Notes: generated from the letters alone by a model not told the origin. A stretch of DNA of 20,270 nt from Oppiella nova (GCA_905397405.1 CAJPVJ010000815.1:1-20270), one strand, 5' to 3'; numbered from the stretch's first letter, positions 12,437-19,031 are shown. Made by a program: numbers and translations.

Positions 12437-13660
12437 TCATTGGATATCAAATTGTTTGAGATTTTGGAGAGAGTTGTGGAGAACGGAAAGCATGTCTTTG
12501 GCGACAATGAGCTGCGATTCGGCGAATCTCCTCATATTCAGAGCAATGGCTTCAATGCGCTGTCTGTGGAAGCGTTTGACCTCTTGAGCGGCCACTTCAC
12601 TGCACTCGTCGAAGGCCTTCTCAGCCGCGAGTTTCGCCTCTTCGGCCTCACTCTTCTTCGGAGGTTTCGCTTTGTCTAAGAGTCGGTTGGAGTTCTCGTA
12701 CTCGATCTGAAGGCATGTGCGCCGGAATAGCATAGCTTTGTGCGACTCGTGATATCTGTGCCAATAGTGCAGAGTATTGCCGAGCGTTGTCTCGTCGTTA
12801 TGCGACACCACATCCAAACAGTGTCTGTAATCGTCGAGTCCTTTGGAGAAGAGGTTACAGAAGCGGACGCCCACTCGAGACACGCCCTCGTCATCACATA
12901 AGTTGAGGTTAAGGGCGGCCGACAAGTGGGAGAGTATTTCGCATAACTTGCGGCGCCCGTAGATTATGGCGTTCAGTGACTCCGACGACTCTTTCAGATG
13001 AAGAGTGTATTCGTTGACGAAATCCCTTTCCTTCTGAAAGAATTCGTCGCAATCCTTGTGACTGTGTTTCCAGTTGTCAAACGAGTCGCTGATTCTGGAC
13101 ATCAATGCGAACCCCTTCTTGAGCTTAGGTCTGGGCAGCGGTTCCTTTCGGGTGAGGAATGTGTCCAACACTGGGTTGAGACCAAACACGGGATGTCTGA
13201 TCATCAGACGGATGTAGTACTGGAGAAACCAACAGTCTTTGCTGAACTCATCGCCAATCAGTGTCTTAGAGTCTGCGCCCAACTCTTTGCGCGACTTCTG
13301 GTGAGCCAACTCGGGTTCGATGGCCGGCCGGTCCGGAAGGGGAGGTATTATGAGGCCATCCGTCTTGTGGGCTGTGGTGAGGCAGTGGTGAAGGTATTCA
13401 AAGTCCTCGTATTGACGCAAAACCACAAACTTGTGTTTGTCTTCAGCTCTGGTCGTCTCTATGCTAATCATAACCACATTTCCGTTTTTGGTGACATTAG
13501 TGCCCAAAAACACTTCATATCTGCTCTCAAATGGACACAACTTTTCGGGCGAAGAGTTCGATGAAGCGATTGATCTGTCGTTCTCATCGTCTGACACACC
13601 ATTGGATTCAATGACTAAAACGTTGACTCGTGTCGAGTCTTCCAGACTCTGGTCAGCCAT
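12437..13660 (-). CDS. SNX6: SNX5/SNX6-type sorting nexin (PX-BAR)
   Basis: A single uninterrupted frame of 407 aa (human SNX5 and SNX6 are 404 and 406 aa). The start is the ATG at 13660 in a good context (TTCCCATGG); the frame is open a further 15 codons upstream without ATG. Residues about 45-172 form a PX domain with RQYEDFEYLHHCL and IIPPLPDRP, and residues about 185-407 form the BAR domain. The diagnostic SNX5/6/32 signatures are DEFFQKERDF, the block RRTCLQIEYENSNRLLDKAK and the C-terminal coiled coil. In animals SNX5/6 pairs with SNX1/2 as ESCPE-1, a membrane-tubulating coat that takes cargo such as CI-MPR from endosomes to the trans-Golgi. I cannot separate SNX5 from SNX6 orthology; arthropods usually have one such gene, called Snx6. 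Absence of introns contrasts with the neighbours. The gene is divergent from RBM28 across 398 bp. Confidence 0.88.
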   Translation of the reverse strand: MADQSLEDSTRVNVLVIESNGVSDDENDRSIASSNSSPEKLCPFESRYEVFLGTNVTKNGNVVMISIETTRAEDKHKFVVLRQYEDFEYLHHCLTTAHKTDGLIIPPLPDRPAIEPELAHQKSRKELGADSKTLIGDEFSKDCWFLQYYIRLMIRHPVFGLNPVLDTFLTRKEPLPRPKLKKGFALMSRISDSFDNWKHSHKDCDEFFQKERDFVNEYTLHLKESSESLNAIIYGRRKLCEILSHLSAALNLNLCDDEGVSRVGVRFCNLFSKGLDDYRHCLDVVSHNDETTLGNTLHYWHRYHESHKAMLFRRTCLQIEYENSNRLLDKAKPPKKSEAEEAKLAAEKAFDECSEVAAQEVKRFHRQRIEAIALNMRRFAESQLIVAKDMLSVLHNSLQNLKQFDIQ

Positions 13661-14058
13661 GGGAAGCAAACCCTGATCTAAACCACTATTAGACACTTTG
13701 CTCACCTGTTAGTCTACTTACAGTATTGCTCAGGTGTTTTCCCCGCCTTTAATTTACAGACAAAACCGCCGTTACGACAGTTACGATAGGATGCTATCAC
13801 TCATCAAAAATCATATGAAATGCGAAACCTTTTCAATGATCAAGTGATTCAACGACTGAGCGATCATTTGCTCACAAATAGTGTGTATTTTCGTACGAAA
13901 TGTGAGTTTTGTTTGCTTTTTGCCAAATGTTTGTCCATTTAAGCCGTAATTTGTTTCGCAAAATGTGTTTATGTTTTGCGTAAAACACGTGAAACACATG
14001 TTTTGCAAATAAATTAAATTGCGTTCAAAGTTATCATTGTTTGTGAATATCAGTGACA
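13661..14058. promoter_or_regulatory. shared head-to-head promoter region of SNX5/6 and RBM28
   Basis: 398 bases between the start codons of two divergent genes. It must contain both 5' UTRs and promoters, so it is probably a bidirectional promoter. The RBM28 side holds the CACGTG/CACATG pair at 13986-14000 and, from 13971 on, is almost identical to the minus strand of 20024-20144. The open frame 13811-14071 on the minus strand has no family resemblance. Confidence 0.55.
13986..14000. promoter_or_regulatory. paired E-box, CACGTG and CACATG
   Basis: CACGTG at 13986-13991 followed by CACATG at 13995-14000, about 60-70 bases before the RBM28 start codon. The same pair lies at a similar distance before the PRMT3 start (18531-18547). 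CACGTG is the binding site of the MYC/MAX and USF bHLH families, which often control ribosome-biogenesis genes; a role here is inference. Confidence 0.45.
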
Positions 14059-16089
14059 ATGAGTGACACAATGGACGCTAAATCCAAACGTGTCAACTAG
14101 ATGTTTAACTCCAGAAAACCCTACTTTGCTCACTAATTACAAACCAAACAAAACGTCTCTTTTCACAACTCGCCTTCTTCTTCTTCGTCAATAACTCTGA
14201 TTTCTTCAGTGCTTAATAAGTGAGAAACTTGTCGTTCAAAGCAAATGAAGACATCATTAGACAGGCTTTCAGTAAGTTTGGAGAAATCGTCGAAATCAAT
14301 ATCCCCACCAAAAGTGATGGCAAAATGTTTGGCTACTGTTTCGTCGGATTCGATGCCATCAAGAGTGCCATCCATGGGCAGTTTGTCTACTTGCGTTTCG
14401 GTGACAACCTAGCGTGGCAACGCCAGCTGAAGCGCTACCGATTCTTTGCCAAGGAGTTAGTGCTGTTGTTATGGCTGTGCTTTCTGTGGTGATTACTTCT
14501 GTTCGATTCAAGTGATAGGAAACCCAAAGACGAGGTGACTGTTAAAGAAGAGCCCGAAGACTACAGCAAATCAGATGACGAGGACATGAAAGATGAAGAC
14601 GAAGAAGAGAACGAAGACATGAGCGATGGTTATGGAAGTGATGGCAGCGATGAGTCGGTGAAGAATAAGAAAATGAGCGCAGAATTGATTAAAAAGATGA
14701 ACGACGCGTCCGAAGAGCGGACAATATTCGTGCGGAACGTGTCGTTTGGGACGAGCGCTGAATCACTGAATGAAATGATGAAACGTTTCGGTGAAACACT
14801 GTTTTGTAAGCTATGTGTCGACGCATACAGTGAGCACTCGAAGGGAACCCGAAAACACTTCATATTCTTGTTTAGCCTACGGCTGTTCACGAATCTCCGG
14901 CGGTTTGTTCTTCTATTGAGTCTGAAGAACAATCTGCCTTCTGTTGACTTACAGAGCGAGCGGTAGTGGTCTTTATAACTACAAGAAGTACAGGAGAAAC
15001 GGTTGCTTAAGAATAGAGACAAAAGGAATCTGTATTTAGCCAAAGAAGGGCTCATATATCCGGACTCACCCGCGGCTGAAGGCGTCTCGCAAACAGATCT
15101 CGCGAAGAGATTAACAGTTAGTCTATAATTACTGTCATTTAAGTATATTTTGTAAATTAACTCAATTCTCATTTAAAGCTCGAAACCCGAAAGAGAAAAA
15201 CACTTCAAAACACTCATTACTTCGTGTCTGACACTCGTCTTTGTGTCCATAATATTCCACTTAATTGTGATAACAAACAGTTGAGAGATATTTTCATGAA
15301 TGCTGTCAACGATAAGAACGCAAGAATTACTGAGGTTTGTGTGAATTGATGGCAATAAATATCCCGATTATTATCGTAATATTTGTTTTGCATATAAAGG
15401 CGAGAGTTATGTTGGATCGGCTCAAGAATGACAACAAATTTGGTAAATCAAAAGGATTTGGTTTCATTGAGTTCGCCGAACATATTCATGCGCTGAAGGC
15501 ATTGAGACAATTGAATAACAATCCGGACATCTTTACGCCTCAAAAGCGACCGATCGTTGAGTTTTCAGTCGAGAATAAAGTGGCTTTGAATAAGAAAAGG
15601 CATAGAATAGAAAGGGATAAGAATGGAAAAGGAGGCGATCGTCAAAATGGAAAGGGAGGCGATCGTCAAAATGGAAAGGGAGGCGATCGTCAAAATAGAA
15701 AGGGAGGCGATCGTCAAAATGGCAAAAACCCCGATCAGTCGAACCAAGATTTAGCGGAACAGTCAGTGAAATATAGTGGAGTTATGTCGCGACCAAACAA
15801 ACTGAACGAAAAGATCTTTTGGGGCTTTCACTTATTTTTCAACCCTCTTTACGTCTTTGTTGACTTTCACTCCTTTTTCCTAAACTTCTTTTCATTCTAA
15901 TTTCAGCTATTGGTTTTCGCTGTGTTTCTTTTTCACCTCTTTGGACAGGTGAATAAAAAGAAAGATTTCGAGACACAAGACGCGCATGACTTGCACTTCA
16001 AGAAAAGGAAAAACATTTTCAGAGACAACGAAGACAAGAGAGCCGTTCCGATGCCCGTTAAGAAGAAAGTCAAATGGTTTGCACAATAA
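14059..16089 (+). CDS. RBM28: RBM28/Nop4 nucleolar RRM protein, interrupted by four complemented tracts
   Basis: Exons 14059-14089, 14158-15116, 15179-15334 and 15400-16089 join to exactly 612 codons (611 aa). As written the frame is garbled in four places, and each becomes sensible when those bases are complemented in place. RBM28 is a nucleolar protein needed for 60S ribosomal subunit assembly and associated with spliceosomal snRNPs. The order seen is: basic start MSDTMDAKSK, then KKKKQLLRLKK; an RRM at about residues 30-106 (VRNLSFKANEDIIRQAFSKF, then DRTVAVDFAMAK after complementing); an acidic linker (VKEEPEDYSKSDDED); an RRM at 199-280 (TIFVRNVSFG, then LLDGRQLNVSLAI after complementing); RNLYLAKEGLI and SPAAEGVSQTDLAKR; an RRM at about 349-455 (DTRLCVHNIP, KSKGFGFIEFAEH, KRPIVEFSVE); the GKGGDRQN repeat; and a basic tail ending KKKVKWFAQ. 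These are RRM2-RRM4 of human RBM28; RRM1 is absent. The donor after codon 10 reads GTGTCA here but GTAAGT in the copy at 20 kb. A second copy of the last exon lies at 16387-16659. Confidence 0.85.
14093..14219. other. complemented (not reversed) 127-bp tract 1
   Basis: Base by base, this tract is the complement, in the same left-to-right order, of the minus-strand reading of 19896-20022. In other words it is the plain reversal of that plus-strand interval. I found no mismatch over 127 bases. Complemented, it holds the end of RBM28 intron 1, a TTTTGCAG acceptor and codons 11-31 (VERKKKKQLLRLKKSRII), which run in frame into VRNLSFK at 14220. As written it reads as nonsense with stops. Confidence 0.93.
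14374..14500. other. complemented (not reversed) tract 2 in RBM28 RRM
   Basis: As written, the second half of this RRM reads HGQFVYLRFGDNLAWQRQ and then meets a stop. Complementing in place gives VKQMNAKPLLDRTVAVDF and then an acidic linker (NHDNNTDTKDTTNE), collinear with human KGMNMKEIKGRTVAVDW, in the same frame on both sides. Ends are inferred: the left end lies between about 14370 and 14376, the right end between 14490 and 14519. The values given assume the 127-bp length seen in tracts 1 and 4. Confidence 0.85.
14850..14976. other. complemented (not reversed) tract 3 in RBM28 RRM
   Basis: The direct reading is good up to AYSEHSKGT (human TEHSKG), then turns to FIFLFSLRLF and stops. In-place complementing gives AFVKYKNKSDADKCLEAA and LLDGRQLNVSLAITRN, matching human CAFAQF and LDGRQLKVDLAVTRD. 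The direct reading resumes as EVQEKRLLKNRDKRNLYL. The left end is 14850-14852 and the right end 14976-14984, which fits 127 bp. Confidence 0.87.
15622..15717 (+). repeat. 24-bp coding tandem repeat, four copies (GKGGDRQN)
   Basis: Four head-to-tail copies at 15622-15645, 15646-15669, 15670-15693 and 15694-15717, differing by one or two bases. They encode NGKGGDRQ repeats (residues about 457-488) just after the last RRM of RBM28. The unit contains CGATCG. Gly/Lys/Arg-rich repeats in RRM proteins often add general RNA affinity. The high identity between copies indicates recent expansion, so copy number is likely polymorphic. Confidence 0.9.
15817..15943. other. complemented (not reversed) 127-bp tract 4
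   Basis: Exact in-order complement of 16387-16513 (constant offset 570, no mismatch found over 127 bases; agreement stops at 15944). Complemented, it continues the RBM28 frame from NEKI into KTPKVNKKLGEMQKQLKV, the same peptide the second copy encodes directly. As written it is pyrimidine-rich and mimics an intron with a TTTCAG acceptor. Confidence 0.95.
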
Positions 16090-16167
16090 GTTGCGAATTA
16101 TGTGTCATGAAGAACAGTATATTTATTTGTTTGGACTTTAAAAGTGATGTAAATATCTATTTTAATT

Positions 16168-16385
16168 TTAAGACAAATAAAAAGTTTGTTTATCGTATCC
16201 AATGATATTGATGTGGACGACGAGCGCACGGATATCTGTTACGGTTCGACACACTTTCATATTGCCTTCAATCTTATCACCACTTTTACAGACAATGGCT
16301 TTCTTGAGAAGAAACACTGTTTGCTTCCAATGAGTGCTTTCACTGAAGGGTGAGGTCGAGAGAAGCACTTTATGTTCAAACGATT
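16168..16385 (-). pseudogene. extra copy of the PRMT3 C-terminal coding end (block A)
   Basis: The minus strand encodes the last ~70 residues of PRMT3 (STHWKQTVFLLKKAIV through VVHINIIGYDKQTFYLS, stop at 16168), duplicating 16738-16955. It differs by GNMKV against GNIKV and YDKQ against YEKQ. It has no gene body of its own, so it is either the other allele or a duplicated end, not a separate gene. Confidence 0.8.
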
Positions 16386-16386
16386 A

Positions 16387-16659
16387 AAAACCCCGAAAGT
16401 GAATAAAAAGTTGGGAGAAATGCAGAAACAACTGAAAGTGAGGAAAAAGGATTTGAAGAAAAGTAAGATTAAAGTCGATAACCAAAAGCGACACAAAGAA
16501 AAAGTGGAGAAACACAATATGAATAAAAAGAAAGATTTCGAGACACAAGACGCGCATGACTTGCACTTCAAGAAAAGGAAAAACATTTTCAGAGACAACG
16601 ACGACAAGAGAGCCGTTCCGATGCCCGTTAAGAAGAAAGTCAAATGGTTTGCACAATAA
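16387..16659 (+). CDS. RBM28: second copy of the RBM28 C-terminal exon, intact orientation
   Basis: Direct reading gives KTPKVNKKLGEMQKQLKV, then a very Lys-rich segment and the end PMPVKKKVKWFAQ with TAA at 16657-16659. It is the undamaged version of 15817-16089 and ends like human RBM28 (KRSKWF). It reads KHNMNKKK where block A reads KRQVNKKK. The frame continues upstream across 16386 only by chance. I take it as the second allele or duplicate of the RBM28 last exon, not an independent gene. Confidence 0.8.
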   Translation, partial: KTPKVNKKLGEMQKQLKVRKKDLKKSKIKVDNQKRHKEKVEKHNMNKKKDFETQDAHDLHFKKRKNIFRDNDDKRAVPMPVKKKVKWFAQ

Positions 16660-16691
16660 GTTGCGAATTATGTGTCATGAAGTACAGTATA

Positions 16692-16697
16692 TTTATT
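16692..16697 (-). terminator. candidate poly(A) signal of PRMT3
   Basis: AATAAA on the minus strand, 41 bases past the PRMT3 stop at 16738 and only 33 bases beyond the RBM28 stop on the other strand. The block A equivalent is 16122-16127. Confidence 0.5.
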
Positions 16698-16737
16698 TGT
16701 TTGGACTTTAAAAGTGATGTGAATATCTATTTTAATT

Positions 16738-18471
16738 TTAAGACAAATAAAAAGTTTGTTTTTCGTATCCAATGATATTGATGTGGACGACGAGCGCACG
16801 GATATCTGTTACGGTTCGACACACTTTGATATTGCCTTCAATCTTATCACCACTTTTACAGACAATGGCTTTCTTGAGAAGAAACACTGTTTGCTTCCAA
16901 TGAGTGCTTTCACTGAAGGGTGAGGTCGAGAGAAGCACTTTATGTTGAAACGATTAATATTGCCTTCAATCTTATCACCACTTTTACAGACAATGGCTTT
17001 CTTGAGAAGAAACACTGTTTGCTTCCAATGAGTGCTTTCACTGAAGGGTGAGGTCGAGAGAAGCACTTTATGTTCAAACGATTCCAAATCGAAGTGACAG
17101 TCAAACCATCCTATAATTGCTATCACATTGCCATCACTTCTGCAAACCAATTGGAAGTCAGTCTCCAAGTGTTGTGTATCTTCCAGAAGGCATTCCATTA
17201 AATCAAACTCTTTGATTACACAAACACTAGTATTGACCGCATCTGCAGATATGCTCTCAATTAAAGCCTCTTTCAATACTTCACTCTTCATTGAAGACAT
17301 CTTGAAATCGTAGACATTATCCCAGAAGTGAATGAATCGATTTTGTAGGTCTTTGTCACTAATGCCTGCAATCGATAGAGAGGTTCGGTTGGGCAGAAGA
17401 GCACCGGAATGGTTGAGACAGTGATTCCTGGCGTAAAGGATTGAGTCTAACATTCCCTCAAACAGAAGGAAATATCCCATCCATTCGGAGATAATGATGT
17501 CGTACTTCTGTGGCAAACCGTGCGCGCACCAGTCGATGGACTCGAGTTTTTCTTTAATGAATTTAATCTTAGAGTTGAGTCCGTTTTCGATCGCAATGTC
17601 CATCGCCTTATAGACAACATCGCTGTGATCGACGGCCACCACGAGTTTGGCGCCCGCTTTGGCCGCAAATAAACTCAATATTCCTGTTCCGCAACCGATG
17701 TCCAGAACTGTCTTATCTTGAAAAAAGTTTGCGTTTTTAAGAATAGAGTCTTTGTATGAATTGGTTCTGCTTTTGTCGCTTAACATCTCGTAATGAATGG
17801 AGAAATGCGAATACGAAGAGATGTAGTTCCAGTCTTCAGATGCGGACAACTGCGAGACATTCACTGACTGATCACCGCTTACTTCTTCATTCATGCAATT
17901 TGTGACTAAACTTTTCATATCTGATATTTGCTTCTCGAGGGCTTTAATACGCTCTTCAGATTGTCTTAAGCTAACTATCAGTTCATTTTGGGATAAGTGT
18001 TCATAATTTGAATGATCACAACTTGGATCAGTTGTCAACTCATTGTCTACATCTTTGTATTGGCCCTCAATATCTGCAATAAAGATAAATATATATAAAC
18101 TGTAAGAAATGTGTTAAACATATACCATAAGTGAGGAACTGGTCCAACGGTTCCCTTAAGACCGGTTTCATATACTCTTCGGAGAGGAAGTCTTTGGATG
18201 CAATCAATTGTCTCATTGAACTACTGTCTGGTCTCTTAAGTCTCGTATAATTTACAAGTTGTATGAAATCAAATGAATTCAGTTTATTATCCACACAAAT
18301 GCCAATCAAATCCAAGTTATGATCACTTTTCAAGTGAACCAAACATTGATCCATTGATTTGAATGTTTGACTGCAAAAGAGACACAATGTTTGACTCGAT
18401 TCTTGTGTCCAATCTTCCAGTTCTTCAGCACCGCTCCAGTCGGACGAGTCATCGCTTGAATTGTCTGCCAT
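16738..18471 (-). CDS. PRMT3: PRMT3, zinc-finger protein arginine methyltransferase
   Basis: Exons are 18471-18126 and 18073-16957, continuing after one 127-bp repeat is skipped as 16828-16738; together exactly 518 codons (517 aa; human 531). PRMT3 is a type I arginine methyltransferase that uses S-adenosylmethionine to dimethylate ribosomal protein S2 in the cytosol. The N-terminus is acidic (SSDDSSDWSGAEELEDW), followed by a C2H2 zinc finger (CLFC, then HLKSDH), the linker EEYMKPVLREPLDQF and a coiled coil near residues 140-175. Catalytic motifs are SAM motif I VLDIGCGTGILSLFAAKAG (238-256), the double-E loop SEWMGYFLLFEGM (311-323, both glutamates present) and the THW loop THWKQ (463-467). 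As written, the frame past 16957 reads into the repeat and stops at 16809, so the true C-terminus (KVCRTVTDIRALVVH) is displaced. Head-to-head with MZT1, tail-to-tail with RBM28. Confidence 0.92.
16746..16751 (+). terminator. candidate poly(A) signal of RBM28
   Basis: AATAAA on the plus strand, 87 bases past the RBM28 stop (16659) and inside the last codons of PRMT3 on the other strand. The block A equivalent is 16176-16181. If used, the two mRNAs overlap at their 3' ends. Confidence 0.5.
16829..17083. repeat. 127-bp direct repeat with one base between copies
   Basis: 16829-16955 and 16957-17083 match over 127 bases with a single difference (G/C at 16947). A lone A (16956) separates them. 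A third copy is 16259-16385. All encode the same PRMT3 residues (LLSTSPFSESTHWKQ through CKSGDKIEGN). The repeat breaks the PRMT3 frame and has the exact length of the complemented tracts. Confidence 0.93.
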
Positions 18472-18780
18472 TAGGTATCAAATGAAATGTCTTTTGAAAC
18501 CAAATTAACCGTTAATTCAATTGATGTGAACACGTGTTAAACACATGAGACAACAATACATAAGTGATGTCCAAAAGGGGCACAAAAATAGACAAAATGT
18601 AACGCTTGTAGTGAATGACTGTTACATTGTTTACTGTTTTGTAATCACAGGTCAATTGATTAGACATTTTCAGAGTTACCGTCGATGACTGTGCGATAAG
18701 ATAATCGAGTGATTGTTTTGTTTCATTTGATCCATTCATTGTAAATAAGACACAATCGGAAGGAGTGGTCGACCGAAGAG
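18472..18780. promoter_or_regulatory. shared head-to-head promoter region of PRMT3 and MZT1
   Basis: 309 bases separate the two divergent start codons, so a bidirectional promoter is likely. The PRMT3 side holds a CACGTG/CACATG pair at 18531-18547. No TATA box stands out. Confidence 0.6.
18531..18547. promoter_or_regulatory. paired E-box, CACGTG and CACATG
   Basis: CACGTG at 18531-18536 and CACATG at 18542-18547, 60-76 bases before the PRMT3 ATG. The RBM28 promoter has the same two hexamers with slightly tighter spacing. Function is inferred from the motif alone. Confidence 0.45.
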
Positions 18781-19020
18781 ATGGACGATAAGAGCTGTGA
18801 CTTCAATGAACTGAACGCTTGTCTCATATCACCATTGGATGAGCGCCTGAACGGATCCAAAGAGATTATGGACACCATATGCGAGATGTCCAACATTTTG
18901 AGGACAGGTATGGACGCCGAGTGTCTCATCATTTGCTTCAAGCTCTTGGAGAATGGCGTCAATCCGGAAGCGCTGGCAAAAGTGGTCCACAATTTGCGCA
19001 AACAATCGCTGAATACATGA
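18781..19020 (+). CDS. MZT1: MZT1/MOZART1, gamma-tubulin complex small subunit
   Basis: Single-exon frame of 79 aa from ATG at 18781 to TGA at 19018-19020 (human MZT1 is 82 aa). The MOZART1 core is clear: EIMDTICEMSNILRTGMDAE, then LIICFKLLENGVNPEALAKV and VHNLRK, aligning with human ETMDVLLEISRILNTGLD and CEQGINPEALSSVIKELRK. MOZART1 binds the N-terminal helical domains of gamma-tubulin complex proteins and is needed to recruit or activate the gamma-tubulin ring complex at spindle poles. The N-terminal ~25 residues (DDKSCDFNELNACLISPLDE) are not the Ala-rich stretch of the human protein. Divergent from PRMT3; ATTAAA at 19080-19085 is a fair poly(A) signal. Confidence 0.93.
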   Translation: MDDKSCDFNELNACLISPLDERLNGSKEIMDTICEMSNILRTGMDAECLIICFKLLENGVNPEALAKVVHNLRKQSLNT

Positions 19021-19031
19021 ATCAATCCATG

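Larger units (their letters stand above)
15817..16955. repeat. 569-bp block present twice in tandem
   Basis: Block A is 15817-16385 and block B is 16387-16955, with one base (A, 16386) between. The first 127 bases of A are the complement of those of B. The other 442 bases match directly with roughly a dozen differences, including a 6-base cluster at 15944-15949. Each block carries the RBM28 C-terminal coding end, both convergent 3' UTRs and the PRMT3 C-terminal coding end. The differences resemble two alleles placed in series. Confidence 0.9.

Noticed and set aside
13811-14071. 86-codon minus-strand open frame in the SNX/RBM28 promoter region
   Set aside because: Overlaps the promoter and 5' UTR shared with the copy at 20 kb; no family resemblance.
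14456-14518. Apparent intron (GTTAGT to GATAG) in RBM28
   Set aside because: It lies mostly within complemented tract 2. In the complement this is coding acidic linker in frame, so there is no intron.
14630-15172. 180-codon minus-strand open frame
   Set aside because: Antisense shadow of RBM28 exon 2, partly produced by the complemented tract 3; no family resemblance.
14093-15943. Idea that the odd tracts are ordinary small inversions
   Set aside because: Their reverse complement does not code or match the partners. Only the unreversed complement does.
14059-16089. Idea that the RBM28 locus is a decaying pseudogene
   Set aside because: The stops and nonsense are confined to four tracts, all fitting one length, whose complement codes perfectly. 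Between them the reading frame and splice sites are intact.
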